From an uncultured Oscillospiraceae bacterium (lineage in GTDB: Bacteria > Bacillota > Clostridia > Oscillospirales > Oscillospiraceae): a DNA stretch of 61,317 bases. The DNA is taken from NCBI GenBank assembly GCA_910587785.1, contig CAJUOA010000007.1:1-61317 (forward strand), read 5' to 3'. Under the pieces are notes generated by a model that saw only the letters and a list, made by a program, of their open reading frames with translations, did not search any database and was not told the DNA's origin. The translations under genes were made by a program, and so were the position numbers. Positions 32,731 through 41,200 of the stretch are shown one piece after another (position 1 is the stretch's first letter; each line of letters begins with the position of its first letter).

Positions 32731-34359
32731 TTATCCACTCCATTTATTTAAATTTCTATTTTCTAGTAAAATAACTTCATCGGCTAAATTAATGGTATCT
32801 CTCCGTAGTTGGTGTGTAACGAATATGACAGTTACATTTTGCAAGCTAAATAGTATTTTTTCTATTTCGGATGCCGTATCTTCGTCCAGATGAGATGTGC
32901 TCTCATCCATCAGCAATATCGGACAGCCTCTTAATATTGCACGGGCAATAGAGAGCCGTTGACGTTCACCGCCAGACATTTGTATAGCATTCTCGCCTAT
33001 TTTGGTATGAATCCCCATTGGTAATTTTTCAATATATTCTTTCAAGCCTGCATTATAGAGAGCATCTGTCACCTGTTCATCTGATGCATTGAGAAAAAAT
33101 TTAACATTTTCGGCTATTGTATCATCAAGAAGATAGGAATCTTGTGATATCAATGTTACTAATTTACAATAGTCATCATTTACTATATCGACAATATTGA
33201 TATTATCCAAAGTTATACTTCCAGATAAGCAGGGAAATATGTTTGCAATAATCCGTAATAATGTTGATTTCCCGCTTCCGCTTTCACCAATGATCAAGTA
33301 TTTTTTTCCTTTCTCAAAGGTATAATTGACATTCTTAAGAATTAGCTTATCCTCAAAAGAAAATTGTAAATTATTAAGTTTTAGACTATAGTCAAATCGT
33401 TCTTTTTTAATAAAGCCATTGGATTTTGATGGAAAAGACAAGACAGTATTTATCTTCTCCAGTACTTTTGAGACAGATTTTATTTCGGCTAAATCGCCAC
33501 CTATAGTAGTTAATGGAGAAGCTATATAAACCATTAACTGTGATGCGGCAATTACTGCTGCTATATTTAATCGCGCTGAAAGAACTAGAATAGCGCCCAG
33601 CAAGAAAATACCTAAGTAAATAACGTTACCAATCGCAAAAGATAATTCGTATGAAAACCGATTAAAAGCCTTTAATTTGTATCGTGCGTGTTCTGCAATT
33701 CTACAACTATTTGACTGCCGCTTATTAAGAAATTCTATTACACCAAATGATTGAGCAGTTTCCAAAAGCTGAAAATTTTCCCTTATCATTGCGATATGAG
33801 ATTCTTGTGAAACAGCAGCAACTTTTCCAAGGTCTGCAATATGCTTAGTAAAATAAGACGGAATAACAGCTTGAATAGCAGCGAATATGACAACATAAAA
33901 GCCAAGCAGTGGGCTTAGGAGGAACATAGCCATAGTTGCTACTATAAATTTCACTGTATTGGGATATAGTTGTAAAAGAGTATCAAACCACGAGTCCCGA
34001 ATCATATCCATATTTACCGTCAAATCAGCTAGATAGCTTGAAGAATTGTATGATTGAAAATCTTGTACCCATACTCGTGTAATACACGAATGGATGTTGG
34101 CTTTTAGAGATCCCGTAGCTATCTCTAACAGATGAAATCTGACGTTAGCAGTGGCATAACCAGTAAGAAAGCTAAGAAACACATAAAAAATAAAAGAAAA
34201 AATATATTGACTGATATCACTGAGCTTTCCATTCATTGCAAAATCGACTGCCACTGACATAGTATAGGCAAGTCCTACTTCGACGAGAGCATTAATTGGT
34301 GCTAAAACTAGATATAAAACAAACAATGATTTGTTTTTATAAAGATAATTAAGAAGCAT
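32731..34359 (-). CDS. ABC exporter (fused permease-ATPase) of the RiPP operon
   Basis: 542 aa. Residues 1-300 or so hold six transmembrane helices of the type I exporter fold. The ATPase domain has Walker A GESGSGKSTLL, signature LSGGE-like MSGGERQRLSIARAIL and Walker B ILLMDESTSHLD with the H-loop VTHQ. There is no N-terminal C39 peptidase domain, so leader cleavage, if any, needs another protease. First gene of the cassette; it would export the modified peptide and may give immunity. AT-rich codon use contrasts with the chromosome. Confidence 0.92.
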   Translation of the reverse strand: MLLNYLYKNKSLFVLYLVLAPINALVEVGLAYTMSVAVDFAMNGKLSDISQYIFSFIFYVFLSFLTGYATANVRFHLLEIATGSLKANIHSCITRVWVQDFQSYNSSSYLADLTVNMDMIRDSWFDTLLQLYPNTVKFIVATMAMFLLSPLLGFYVVIFAAIQAVIPSYFTKHIADLGKVAAVSQESHIAMIRENFQLLETAQSFGVIEFLNKRQSNSCRIAEHARYKLKAFNRFSYELSFAIGNVIYLGIFLLGAILVLSARLNIAAVIAASQLMVYIASPLTTIGGDLAEIKSVSKVLEKINTVLSFPSKSNGFIKKERFDYSLKLNNLQFSFEDKLILKNVNYTFEKGKKYLIIGESGSGKSTLLRIIANIFPCLSGSITLDNINIVDIVNDDYCKLVTLISQDSYLLDDTIAENVKFFLNASDEQVTDALYNAGLKEYIEKLPMGIHTKIGENAIQMSGGERQRLSIARAILRGCPILLMDESTSHLDEDTASEIEKILFSLQNVTVIFVTHQLRRDTINLADEVILLENRNLNKWSG

Positions 34360-34435
34360 AGAACCAAACCTCTCTTTTTATTAACACCTCGGCTTCTTGA
34401 GATTGTGTGACTTGACAGATTATCGATTTAGCCAT
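34349..34435 (-). CDS. Possible 28-aa leader ORF before the exporter
   Basis: ATG 34435 opens a 28-codon frame (MAKSIICQVTQSQEAEVL...) that overlaps the exporter start by 11 nt. A weak AAGGGG lies 13 nt upstream. It could couple translation to the exporter or be chance. Confidence 0.2.
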   Translation of the reverse strand: MAKSIICQVTQSQEAEVLIKREVWFYAS

Positions 34436-34497
34436 TAATACAAGCGCCCCTTCTTCTACCAAAGAGACGCTCTATGACACCACGCTTTAGTTGTTAA

Positions 34498-34526
34498 AGT
34501 TTACCACAGATTCTGTCGTTTGTCAA
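34498..34526 (-). promoter_or_regulatory. Promoter of the RiPP cassette
   Basis: TTGACA (34521-34526), a 17-bp spacer and TAAACT (34498-34503) on the minus strand, 130 nt before the exporter start. The leader 34360-34490 has no other gene that I can support. Confidence 0.8.
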
Positions 34527-34618
34527 CTGCAAATGCGAATCAGGACTTTTGCGTGGGTGCGTTCCATGCTAAGGTGAGGAATCAGCGGCTTTTTTGTACA
34601 CCCCCTTCGTGCTGGAGC

Positions 34619-35491
34619 TTACCACGCCTGGTCCTGGTAGGGAGTGTCCTCTACGCCCCGGCAGCGCAGGCGGGCCGCCAGACGGTCCAGCGGACCCCGC
34701 CAAAGGCGGCGGAACCAGCGGCTCCCGCCGAACCAGCGGACCAGGGTTGGGCTGACGGCGTAGTAGGCCCGGATAAAGGCACGGCCCAAAGCGCTCCTTG
34801 CCAGCTCGTTGTCCCGGAAGCGGCGGAGGGTCCAGACCTGGGGGCAGTCGTAGGAGCCGTAGACGGCGGTGGCCACATAGCAGCCGGACTTTTTGGCTGC
34901 TGCGGCCTCCGTCTTTTCCTGTTCCAGAGCTTTTGCCTTCTCCTGTTCCAAACGCAGTGTTTCCTTCGCGATCCCTTCGATGATGGCCTTGCGGAATCTT
35001 TCCAGATTCTCTCCCTCATCCCAGTTTACTCCATCATAAGGATTCTGTGTCAGTATACTCGATGCGTCTGTCAAAAAAGAGCCATAATCCTCATCGTATC
35101 TCTCACTCGCTGCCGTGGCCAAACCGTTTTGAAAGATATAAATTTTGTAGTTACGGTAGCCGTTGCCAAAGGGATGAGAAATGGAAGGGGAAAGAGAAAG
35201 AGAAAAAGCATACGTGTATGTCTGGCCCGCTGGATCATTCCATCTTCTTTCACGGCACAAGGTTCTCCCGTCAGGCAGCGTCCATATCACCATAGGAGTA
35301 GGAAACAGCATATTTGGTTTTGCCTCATCAACAATGGTCTTCAATTTGTCAAAAGGACAAACAAGAAGAGGAGATAAGGGGCCAAAACCATGTGCCCACA
35401 ATTCACGTTTGAATACTTCGTCCCGCTCTTGTTGTTTTTGTTCCGCTCTCAACCGCTCTTTCTGCCGCCGGATTTCATCTTCCATGTTCAT
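34619..35491 (-). CDS. CFI-box-CTERM domain protein
   Basis: 290 aa. An N-terminal Glu/Lys/Arg-rich helix (residues 1-28) is followed by an unrecognised central region with PFDKLKTIVDEAKPNMLFPT. A second charged coiled-coil stretch (KETLRLEQEKAKALEQEKTEAAAAKK) precedes a C-terminal CFI-box-like module: CYVATAVYGSYDCPQVWTLRRFRDNELARSALGRAFIRAYYAVSPTLVRWFG. Such modules occur at protein C termini in many bacteria with unclear role, perhaps membrane association through the last hydrophobic segment. GGAGG supports ATG 35491. The 3' part is more GC-rich than the 5' part. Confidence 0.75.
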   Translation of the reverse strand: MNMEDEIRRQKERLRAEQKQQERDEVFKRELWAHGFGPLSPLLVCPFDKLKTIVDEAKPNMLFPTPMVIWTLPDGRTLCRERRWNDPAGQTYTYAFSLSLSPSISHPFGNGYRNYKIYIFQNGLATAASERYDEDYGSFLTDASSILTQNPYDGVNWDEGENLERFRKAIIEGIAKETLRLEQEKAKALEQEKTEAAAAKKSGCYVATAVYGSYDCPQVWTLRRFRDNELARSALGRAFIRAYYAVSPTLVRWFGGSRWFRRLWRGPLDRLAARLRCRGVEDTPYQDQAW

Positions 35492-35581
35492 GGGTCAGCC
35501 TCCGTATCTTTGTTTTGTCAGAGTCAAAACATTAAATCTCAATAGTGTAGGACATCTGCCCCGCCCGGACATTGATATACC

Positions 35582-35610
35582 AGTATAGCAGAATTTTTCT
35601 GGGGTTACAA
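35582..35610 (-). promoter_or_regulatory. Promoter of the CFI-box gene
   Basis: TTGTAA (35605-35610), a 17-bp spacer and TATACT (35582-35587) on the minus strand, 90 bp before the start. Confidence 0.65.
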
Positions 35611-35742
35611 GCTCCAGATGAGAGGGAAACCCACGAAAAACGCACGAATGAATGGACTGTCAACAAATCGTTATAATCTGGAGTAAATTAGCCACGGCTT
35701 GTTCATAACATATTTACTCATGTGTTTGTCCTGGGAGAAAGG

Positions 35743-36429
35743 CTATCCAGTAAATATATACCCGTGTCCACGCCGGGTAGCGATGATGGACGGGCTGGAC
35801 GGGATATCCTCGATTTTCTCCCGCAACCGTCGTATGGTGACATCGACGTTTCGCGTATCCCCTAGGTAGCTATAGTCCCATACACCTGTCAGCAATTCTT
35901 CTCGGGAAAAAACCTTTCCAGGCTCTTTGGCAAAGAAAAGAAGCAGTTCGTACTCCCTTTGCGTTAAATCCAGGGGAGAGGCATCCTTTGTTACTAAAGC
36001 CTGCCCTGGGTAAATGGCGATTCTTCCGAAGGTCAAACATTCTTCTTCGCCTGCCCCCCGGCTGATATCCGTATCCCACAAGCCAACCTTTATACGCATT
36101 AGCAATTCTTTCATTGAAAAAGGTTTTTGTATAGAATCAATCCTTAACCCAATATCGGACAATTCCTCTTCCTGATGTTCCGATGCGATAAGCAAAAGAA
36201 TAGGGGATTCTATTTTGGCCTCATGTAAGCTCCTGCATATATCCACGCTGTTCGGTTCAGTCTGTGTCAGGTCCAGCACGATCAAATCCGGCGCTTGCTC
36301 CTGTGCAAGCCGTAATCCCGTTTTACCGTCACTGGCGCGGATGATGTGATACCCCTCCCGCCCCACGGCAAAAGCAAGTATTTCCAGAACGCGGCTGTTA
36401 TCTTCTACTATCAAAAGTTTTTTCTGCAA
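35743..36429 (-). CDS. OmpR-family response regulator (orphan)
   Basis: 228 aa with a receiver domain (LIVEDNSRV acidic pair, phospho-acceptor Asp in LIVLDLTQTEP, Lys in QKPFSM) and a winged-helix DNA-binding domain (LTQREYELLLFFAKEPGKVFSREELLTGVWDYSYLGDTRNVDVTIRRLREKIE, ending RRGHGYIF). TTG 36429 is preceded by GAGAGG at correct spacing. No histidine kinase lies beside it in the element. The SLH-chimera gene ends 13 bp upstream, so they may be co-transcribed. Confidence 0.92.
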   Translation of the reverse strand: MQKKLLIVEDNSRVLEILAFAVGREGYHIIRASDGKTGLRLAQEQAPDLIVLDLTQTEPNSVDICRSLHEAKIESPILLLIASEHQEEELSDIGLRIDSIQKPFSMKELLMRIKVGLWDTDISRGAGEEECLTFGRIAIYPGQALVTKDASPLDLTQREYELLLFFAKEPGKVFSREELLTGVWDYSYLGDTRNVDVTIRRLREKIEDIPSSPSIIATRRGHGYIFTG

Positions 36430-36442
36430 GGCGCGTACCTCT

Positions 36443-39253
36443 CTATAGTCCGTTATCTTTGATAAACTGCTTTACCAGCTTTTGAAAATTATATGCAACA
36501 TCATCCGGCAAACGCTGGTCTGTCAGCGTCTTTGGCAGCGTTATCCCCGACATATTTTTGTTCTCCCTGCGAAAGGTAACTTGGTTTGTCTCCAGATGCA
36601 ATGCTTTTATTTTATAGCCCTGCCTTGTCCACGAGTGTATTATATTGTACTCTGGAGCAGTAAAACGGATTGTGTGAAAGGGATAGTCCTCTTTCTTCCA
36701 GAGGGACGATGAGAGCTCCGGCGTATCGTCATACCAGAACGCCTCAAAACAGTACGCCTCCCATGGCAGACGGTCTCCCAAGATACGCTCTATTTCTTGA
36801 AAGCGCAGATGAATAACAGAATTTTTGTTAGTGCGAAAAAACTCTGTCAGCTCGACATATGGCGATTCTTCTGCTGGCACTTCCTCCATGATGCCGTCCA
36901 GCATGGAGAAGAGGTCAATGGGTTCTCCCTCCGCTCCGTTTGAAGAAAAACATACCTGATAACTGCAACGCCTGTGGATGTAGATCAGGTTTTTTATTTT
37001 CCACCCCTGCCCGATGTTTTTTTCTACAAGCTCTATCTCCTGGTCGGCAAGCATCCTTTGATTGCAGTAGGCACAGCGTCCACTCTGACGGGTCCATACC
37101 GCCCGATAGTACCACGCGCCGGTGGGAACATCGGAGAAGGTCTTGTATCCCCGCAGCACCGTATCAGCCGAAGCGGAGCGGCCCAGAATCCGGTTGACCA
37201 TGGCAATGGTTTCAGCGCGGGTGATGTTCTGGTCGGGACGGAAGGTGCCGTCCGTGTAGCCGTAGATCAGACCGGCCTCCGCCGCCTGATTGATGTACCG
37301 CCGCGCCCAGCTCCCGGAGATGTCGGAGAACCGGTCCCTGCCGGAATCCTCCGCTGTTCCGCAGAAGGAGGCGAGAATCGCCGCCAGTTCCCCACGGGTG
37401 ATCTTGCGGTTCGGTTCAAAGGTGCCGCCGGGATAGATGTTGAGCACGTCCATATTCGCCAGGGTCGCCACAGCGGGACCGTACCACGCATTGGCGGACA
37501 CATCCTGGAAGGGGCTGACGCTGGTGCCATAGTTCGCTTTGGCCTCCTGTGTCAGAAGGCGATAGAGAATGGTCACGACCTCGGCACGGGTGATGTCGGC
37601 GTTGGGCGCGGCTTGGGTGCTGGTGCGCCCGACGATGTAGGCGATGTGGTCCTGCCGGTTCAGCAGGGACAGTTTGGAATCCGGCGCGACAGCCAGCTCG
37701 CCCTTGGCGATGACCACCTTCTGAATCTCCGAAACAAACTCGGTCTCCGCAGCGGCATAGCGGACCTCATAGGTGCCGGGGGCCAGCGGGGCTACCGTGC
37801 TGCCGGTGATCTCTGTCCAGTTCCCGCCGGTGATACGGTACTCCATGCCTTTTTCCGTCCGAACCAGCGCCCCGTCCCGGTATCCCAGGCGCGTCTCATT
37901 GGTGCCGGTCACAGCGGGAGCCCTGCGGCGGACGGGAATCTTCACCGTAGCGGTCTCGCTGGGCGGCGCGGCGCTGCTGCCGGGGAAGCGGAGCAGAATG
38001 TCCGCCCCGGTCAGGGCAGACACGTCCAGGGGGCCGGTGCAGGGGGTCCAGGTTTTGCCGTTGTCCGTGGAGCAGTCCATATCCGTGGTGGTGCTGATTG
38101 TCTCCGCAACGGTATCCAGCGCGACGGAGGGCTTCTCCCCACGGGCGGGGATGCTGATCTCCGCCGCCTCGCTGGAAAACTGATTGCTTGTTGCGGCCAC
38201 GCGGACAAGGAGCTTCTTGCCGGTCCAATCGGACACACCCATGTCCAGGGCGCACCGCTCCCAGGTCTTGCCGCCGTTGACGGAATACTCCATGCTCCTG
38301 GTGGTGTTCACGGTCAGGGAGTGGAGATCGGCTTTCACATCCGGGGCATCAGGGCGGTCCGGCATTGTCTCCGCCGTGATGGAGCCCGGTTCGCCGGTGC
38401 CGCTGTCGATGAGGCGCAGATAGAGGACCGCGCCCGGTTCGATGGACGCGCCGTTTGTCAGGAGGGCTGTCATGTTCCGGTCCGTGCTGACCAACACCAC
38501 GCTGGCATCGAAGTAGATGCTCTCGCCATAGAAGTCAATCTCATAGCGCAGTCCGGTGTCCGCCACCGTCCGGGCCTCCACAGTCTGGCTGTCGGAGGGG
38601 AGGAAATTGTCCGTCTCTTTCATCCGCTGAGTGAAGCGGTAGGCGGTATCCGGGGACAGTCCGGTGAAGCGGGGGCTGTCCTGCCACGTTTCGCCGCCGT
38701 CCATGCTGTACTCCGCGCCGGATATCTCCGCCAGCGTGATGGTGGAGATGGTGCGGTCAGCAATCAGGGGCGGGGTGGGCATGGACTGGGGAGCCTTGGA
38801 GATGGTCATTTGCACCTCGATCCGGTCCGCGTTCAGCGCATAGCCGTCCTCCGCTGTCAGAGCGAGGCGCACGGTATAGCTGCCAGCGTTCACCGGCGGG
38901 GCGGGAAGTTCGTAGGCGTTCCCGTTGGGCAGGGTCCCGGTGTAGGAGATGTCAACGGACTTCACGCCCTCCAGGCCGGTGAACAGTTCGGCGTAGGGAT
39001 AGGGCTGATTGCTGCCGTTGTAGACCACATCGCAGTCAGGGAGTTCAACGCCCAGCACATCCACCACAACGGGGACAGGCTCAACCTCCTGCTCCGGCGG
39101 GTCGGGGAGAAGCTCGGTTTCCTCCGGGTCCGTGTCGCCGGGGTCGGCCTCGGAGGCGGCGAACGCCTGGACGGAAAGCAGGGTGAGCGCCATGCACAGC
39201 GCCAGCAGCAGGCTCATGAAGGTCTTCCAGCCCATGGTTTTGGTTCTTTCCAT
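36443..39253 (-). CDS. SLH-domain surface protein fused to HNH-like/DUF7662-like C terminus
   Basis: 936 aa. A signal peptide (1-32, ends VQAFAA) is followed by repeated beta domains with STDNGKTW/SMDGGETW motifs (about 150-500), then two full SLH repeats (FQDVSANAWYGPAVATLANM..., FSDISGSWARRYINQAAEAG...) that anchor to cell-wall polymer. The third SLH repeat breaks off at FSDVPTGAWYYRAV near residue 718 and changes to a cytoplasmic-looking sequence: a zinc/HNH-like Cys set (RCAYCNQRM...NLIYIHRRC) followed by ELTEFFRTNKNSVIHLRFQEIERILGDRLPWEA..., which resembles DUF7662. One frame joins unrelated proteins, most simply by deletion inside the element. Function of the fusion is doubtful. Confidence 0.8.
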   Translation of the reverse strand: MERTKTMGWKTFMSLLLALCMALTLLSVQAFAASEADPGDTDPEETELLPDPPEQEVEPVPVVVDVLGVELPDCDVVYNGSNQPYPYAELFTGLEGVKSVDISYTGTLPNGNAYELPAPPVNAGSYTVRLALTAEDGYALNADRIEVQMTISKAPQSMPTPPLIADRTISTITLAEISGAEYSMDGGETWQDSPRFTGLSPDTAYRFTQRMKETDNFLPSDSQTVEARTVADTGLRYEIDFYGESIYFDASVVLVSTDRNMTALLTNGASIEPGAVLYLRLIDSGTGEPGSITAETMPDRPDAPDVKADLHSLTVNTTRSMEYSVNGGKTWERCALDMGVSDWTGKKLLVRVAATSNQFSSEAAEISIPARGEKPSVALDTVAETISTTTDMDCSTDNGKTWTPCTGPLDVSALTGADILLRFPGSSAAPPSETATVKIPVRRRAPAVTGTNETRLGYRDGALVRTEKGMEYRITGGNWTEITGSTVAPLAPGTYEVRYAAAETEFVSEIQKVVIAKGELAVAPDSKLSLLNRQDHIAYIVGRTSTQAAPNADITRAEVVTILYRLLTQEAKANYGTSVSPFQDVSANAWYGPAVATLANMDVLNIYPGGTFEPNRKITRGELAAILASFCGTAEDSGRDRFSDISGSWARRYINQAAEAGLIYGYTDGTFRPDQNITRAETIAMVNRILGRSASADTVLRGYKTFSDVPTGAWYYRAVWTRQSGRCAYCNQRMLADQEIELVEKNIGQGWKIKNLIYIHRRCSYQVCFSSNGAEGEPIDLFSMLDGIMEEVPAEESPYVELTEFFRTNKNSVIHLRFQEIERILGDRLPWEAYCFEAFWYDDTPELSSSLWKKEDYPFHTIRFTAPEYNIIHSWTRQGYKIKALHLETNQVTFRRENKNMSGITLPKTLTDQRLPDDVAYNFQKLVKQFIKDNGL

Positions 39254-39286
39254 AGAAAATTCTCCTTATCATTTGATTTTGGGTAC

Positions 39287-39311
39287 AAAAAAAGCCGGAA
39301 CATCGTCCGGC
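39287..39311 (-). terminator. Terminator of the Par/methyltransferase operon
   Basis: GCCGGA, a 6-nt loop and TCCGGC followed by seven T residues on the minus strand, 14 bp after the methyltransferase stop. Confidence 0.9.
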
Positions 39312-39324
39312 ACCTTCTCAATCC

Positions 39325-40257
39325 CTATGAAATTGTTGCTGTTTTTGGTTGTATTCTTCGTATGACAAGCCGCTCATACATACGGCGGCAGCTGCCGTCC
39401 TGGTCTTTCAGATAGAAACGGATGCCGCCCCGGAGATGTTTGGGCAGGCCCTCCGGGATCGCCGCCGCAAGGGTACTGCTCAGCCCCAGAATTTCAAACT
39501 GCGCCGGACAATGCCGTCTGAGAAAAGAGACGGGAACTCCCATAGCGCCGTCATAGTCTCCGGGAAGCTGTGAAACCCTGCCTACCTCAATCGCGTCATA
39601 GTTGGCATACTTCGGATACAGCTCCGGGGAGTAGCGGCAGGACAGCGGCAGAGGGATATGCCGTTGGGGGCGGTCCAGGTTGGTGTACCAGAAGATGTTC
39701 CCGAATTTTTGGACATCGCCTCCAGGGGTCAGGAACGCCCGCACCGCAGAATTCCCCAGCCACAGCTCGCCGCCTTGCAGCAGGGGAAAGACCGTCTTGT
39801 AGGTAATCGCGTGCAGGGGGCCGATAATGACAAACTTTTTCTGATGGGCGGTGAGAAGGGAGAGATACTCCCTCCATAGGCTGAACGGCGGATTGGTGGC
39901 GATAATGTCAGCCTGACGCAGATACTGGACGCACTCCGGTGACTGGAAAGCCCCGCCTTGCAGCAGCCGGTGCCGGGTTTCGGTGAGGACGCCGCCGCTG
40001 TGCCGCATTTCAGCTTGGTAGGCATGGGGGCCTTTGAATGTGGCGATCAGCCGCTTTAAGCCATAGTCCTCAAAATGGGCGGCAAAAAAGCGCCAGAAAT
40101 TTGAGGTTTCCGGGCAGTCACAGTTGCAGTAGACCGTCCGCCCCTTGAAATGCTCCCGGTAATGGGGCAGCTCGGTTTCAATATCCGAAAGCCTTGTGAA
40201 GAACTCGTCATTTTTGTTGGCCCTTGCCGCTTGCAGGCTTGCGTTGCCACGCGTCAC
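39325..40257 (-). CDS. EcoRI-type adenine-specific DNA methyltransferase (orphan)
   Basis: 310 aa. The start GNASLQAARANKNDEFFTRLSDIETELPHY, the CNCDCPETSNFWRFF segment and the catalytic NPPFSLWREY motif identify the M.EcoRI-like family, which makes N6-methyladenine. No restriction endonuclease gene is adjacent, so it may protect the element from host restriction or mark DNA for regulation. GTG 40257 follows AGGAG. Last gene of the Par operon, 4 nt after the parB stop. Confidence 0.88.
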   Translation of the reverse strand: MTRGNASLQAARANKNDEFFTRLSDIETELPHYREHFKGRTVYCNCDCPETSNFWRFFAAHFEDYGLKRLIATFKGPHAYQAEMRHSGGVLTETRHRLLQGGAFQSPECVQYLRQADIIATNPPFSLWREYLSLLTAHQKKFVIIGPLHAITYKTVFPLLQGGELWLGNSAVRAFLTPGGDVQKFGNIFWYTNLDRPQRHIPLPLSCRYSPELYPKYANYDAIEVGRVSQLPGDYDGAMGVPVSFLRRHCPAQFEILGLSSTLAAAIPEGLPKHLRGGIRFYLKDQDGSCRRMYERLVIRRIQPKTATIS

Positions 40258-40261
40258 TAAA

Positions 40262-41200
40262 TCAGCGCTCCTGGCTGCGCTGCCGTTTGCGCTGCCAGCC
40301 CTCCAGCAGCTTGAGGATGGTGTCCTCCATCTGCCGGGGCGTGTAGGAGCGGGGGAAATATTTGCGGAGCTTGTCGCCGGAGATGGTCAGATCGTACTTT
40401 TCCGGCTTCTTTTCCTCCGACATGATGGAGAGCACCGCGTCCTCGTTCAGCTCCCCGGCCTGGCTTTTCTTTTTCATCCGCTGGGCCTGGGAGAGGGAGG
40501 GCGTGGCCTGTTCGCTCTCGATGGTCTCCACCACCAGGGCCTGTTCCTCCGGCTTGAGGTAGGACAGCTCCACGGCTGGAGTGACGGCGATCTTCTTGTC
40601 ATCCACCATCTGCTGAAGCTCGGGGGACAGCTCGGTGAGGCGGATCAGCCGCTGGATTTGGGAGGAACTATCCGGCGCATTTTCCGCCAAAAGGTCACGG
40701 GATGTCTTGTTTGGCAACCTCTGCCCAAGTTGGGCAGAGGTTAAGTCTGTTCGTTCCCCCGACCGCCGTTTAATAGCGTCCAGCTTCATTTTGTACGCCT
40801 GGGCCTTTTCCATGGGCGAAATGTTCTCCCGCTGGAGGTTGCTGTCCACCATGATAATCGTAGCCATATCCCTGTCGATGTCCCGAATAATAGCGGGCAT
40901 GGTCTCCAGCCCCGCCAGTTCGCAGGCGTATTTGCGCCGGTGGCCCGCCACGATCTCATAGCCGCCCTCATCACGGGGCCGCACGATTGCCGGGGTCAGG
41001 ATGCCGTACTCTTTCACGCTCTCCACCGCCTCCTTCATGGAATCATCGTCCCGCACCTGGAACGGGTGATTGGGGAACGGGTGCAGCTCCGACAGCGCGA
41101 TCTCCACCACCTTTTCCCGCCCCGCGTCCTGGCGGCTTTCCTCCGTGGAAAACAGGTCATCTACTGAGGCCAGCTTTACTTTTTTCGCGCTGCTTTTCAA
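40262..41200 (-). CDS. parB: ParB-family partition protein
   Basis: 312 aa from a TTG (41200) with AGGAGG nine bases upstream. The N-terminal ParB/Srx nuclease-fold domain has GGYEIVAGHRRKYACELAGL and the RENISPMEKAQAY box. A KorB/HTH region (SSSQIQRLIRLTELSPELQQMVDDKKIAVTPAVEL) follows, and the C-terminal domain is basic. It should bind a parS-like site and act with ParA. Its start lies 44 nt inside parA. Partition genes on an integrative element suggest maintenance of an excised circular form. Confidence 0.93.
   Translation of the reverse strand: MKSSAKKVKLASVDDLFSTEESRQDAGREKVVEIALSELHPFPNHPFQVRDDDSMKEAVESVKEYGILTPAIVRPRDEGGYEIVAGHRRKYACELAGLETMPAIIRDIDRDMATIIMVDSNLQRENISPMEKAQAYKMKLDAIKRRSGERTDLTSAQLGQRLPNKTSRDLLAENAPDSSSQIQRLIRLTELSPELQQMVDDKKIAVTPAVELSYLKPEEQALVVETIESEQATPSLSQAQRMKKKSQAGELNEDAVLSIMSEEKKPEKYDLTISGDKLRKYFPRSYTPRQMEDTILKLLEGWQRKRQRSQER

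Noticed and set aside
36974..39415. Plus-strand frame of 813 codons opposite the SLH protein
   Set aside because: Antisense shadow; no binding site, and the minus strand encodes a signal peptide and SLH repeats.
41157..41200. Frameshift between parA and parB
   Set aside because: The 44-nt overlap is compatible with a real TTG start that has an ideal Shine-Dalgarno; both proteins are full length.
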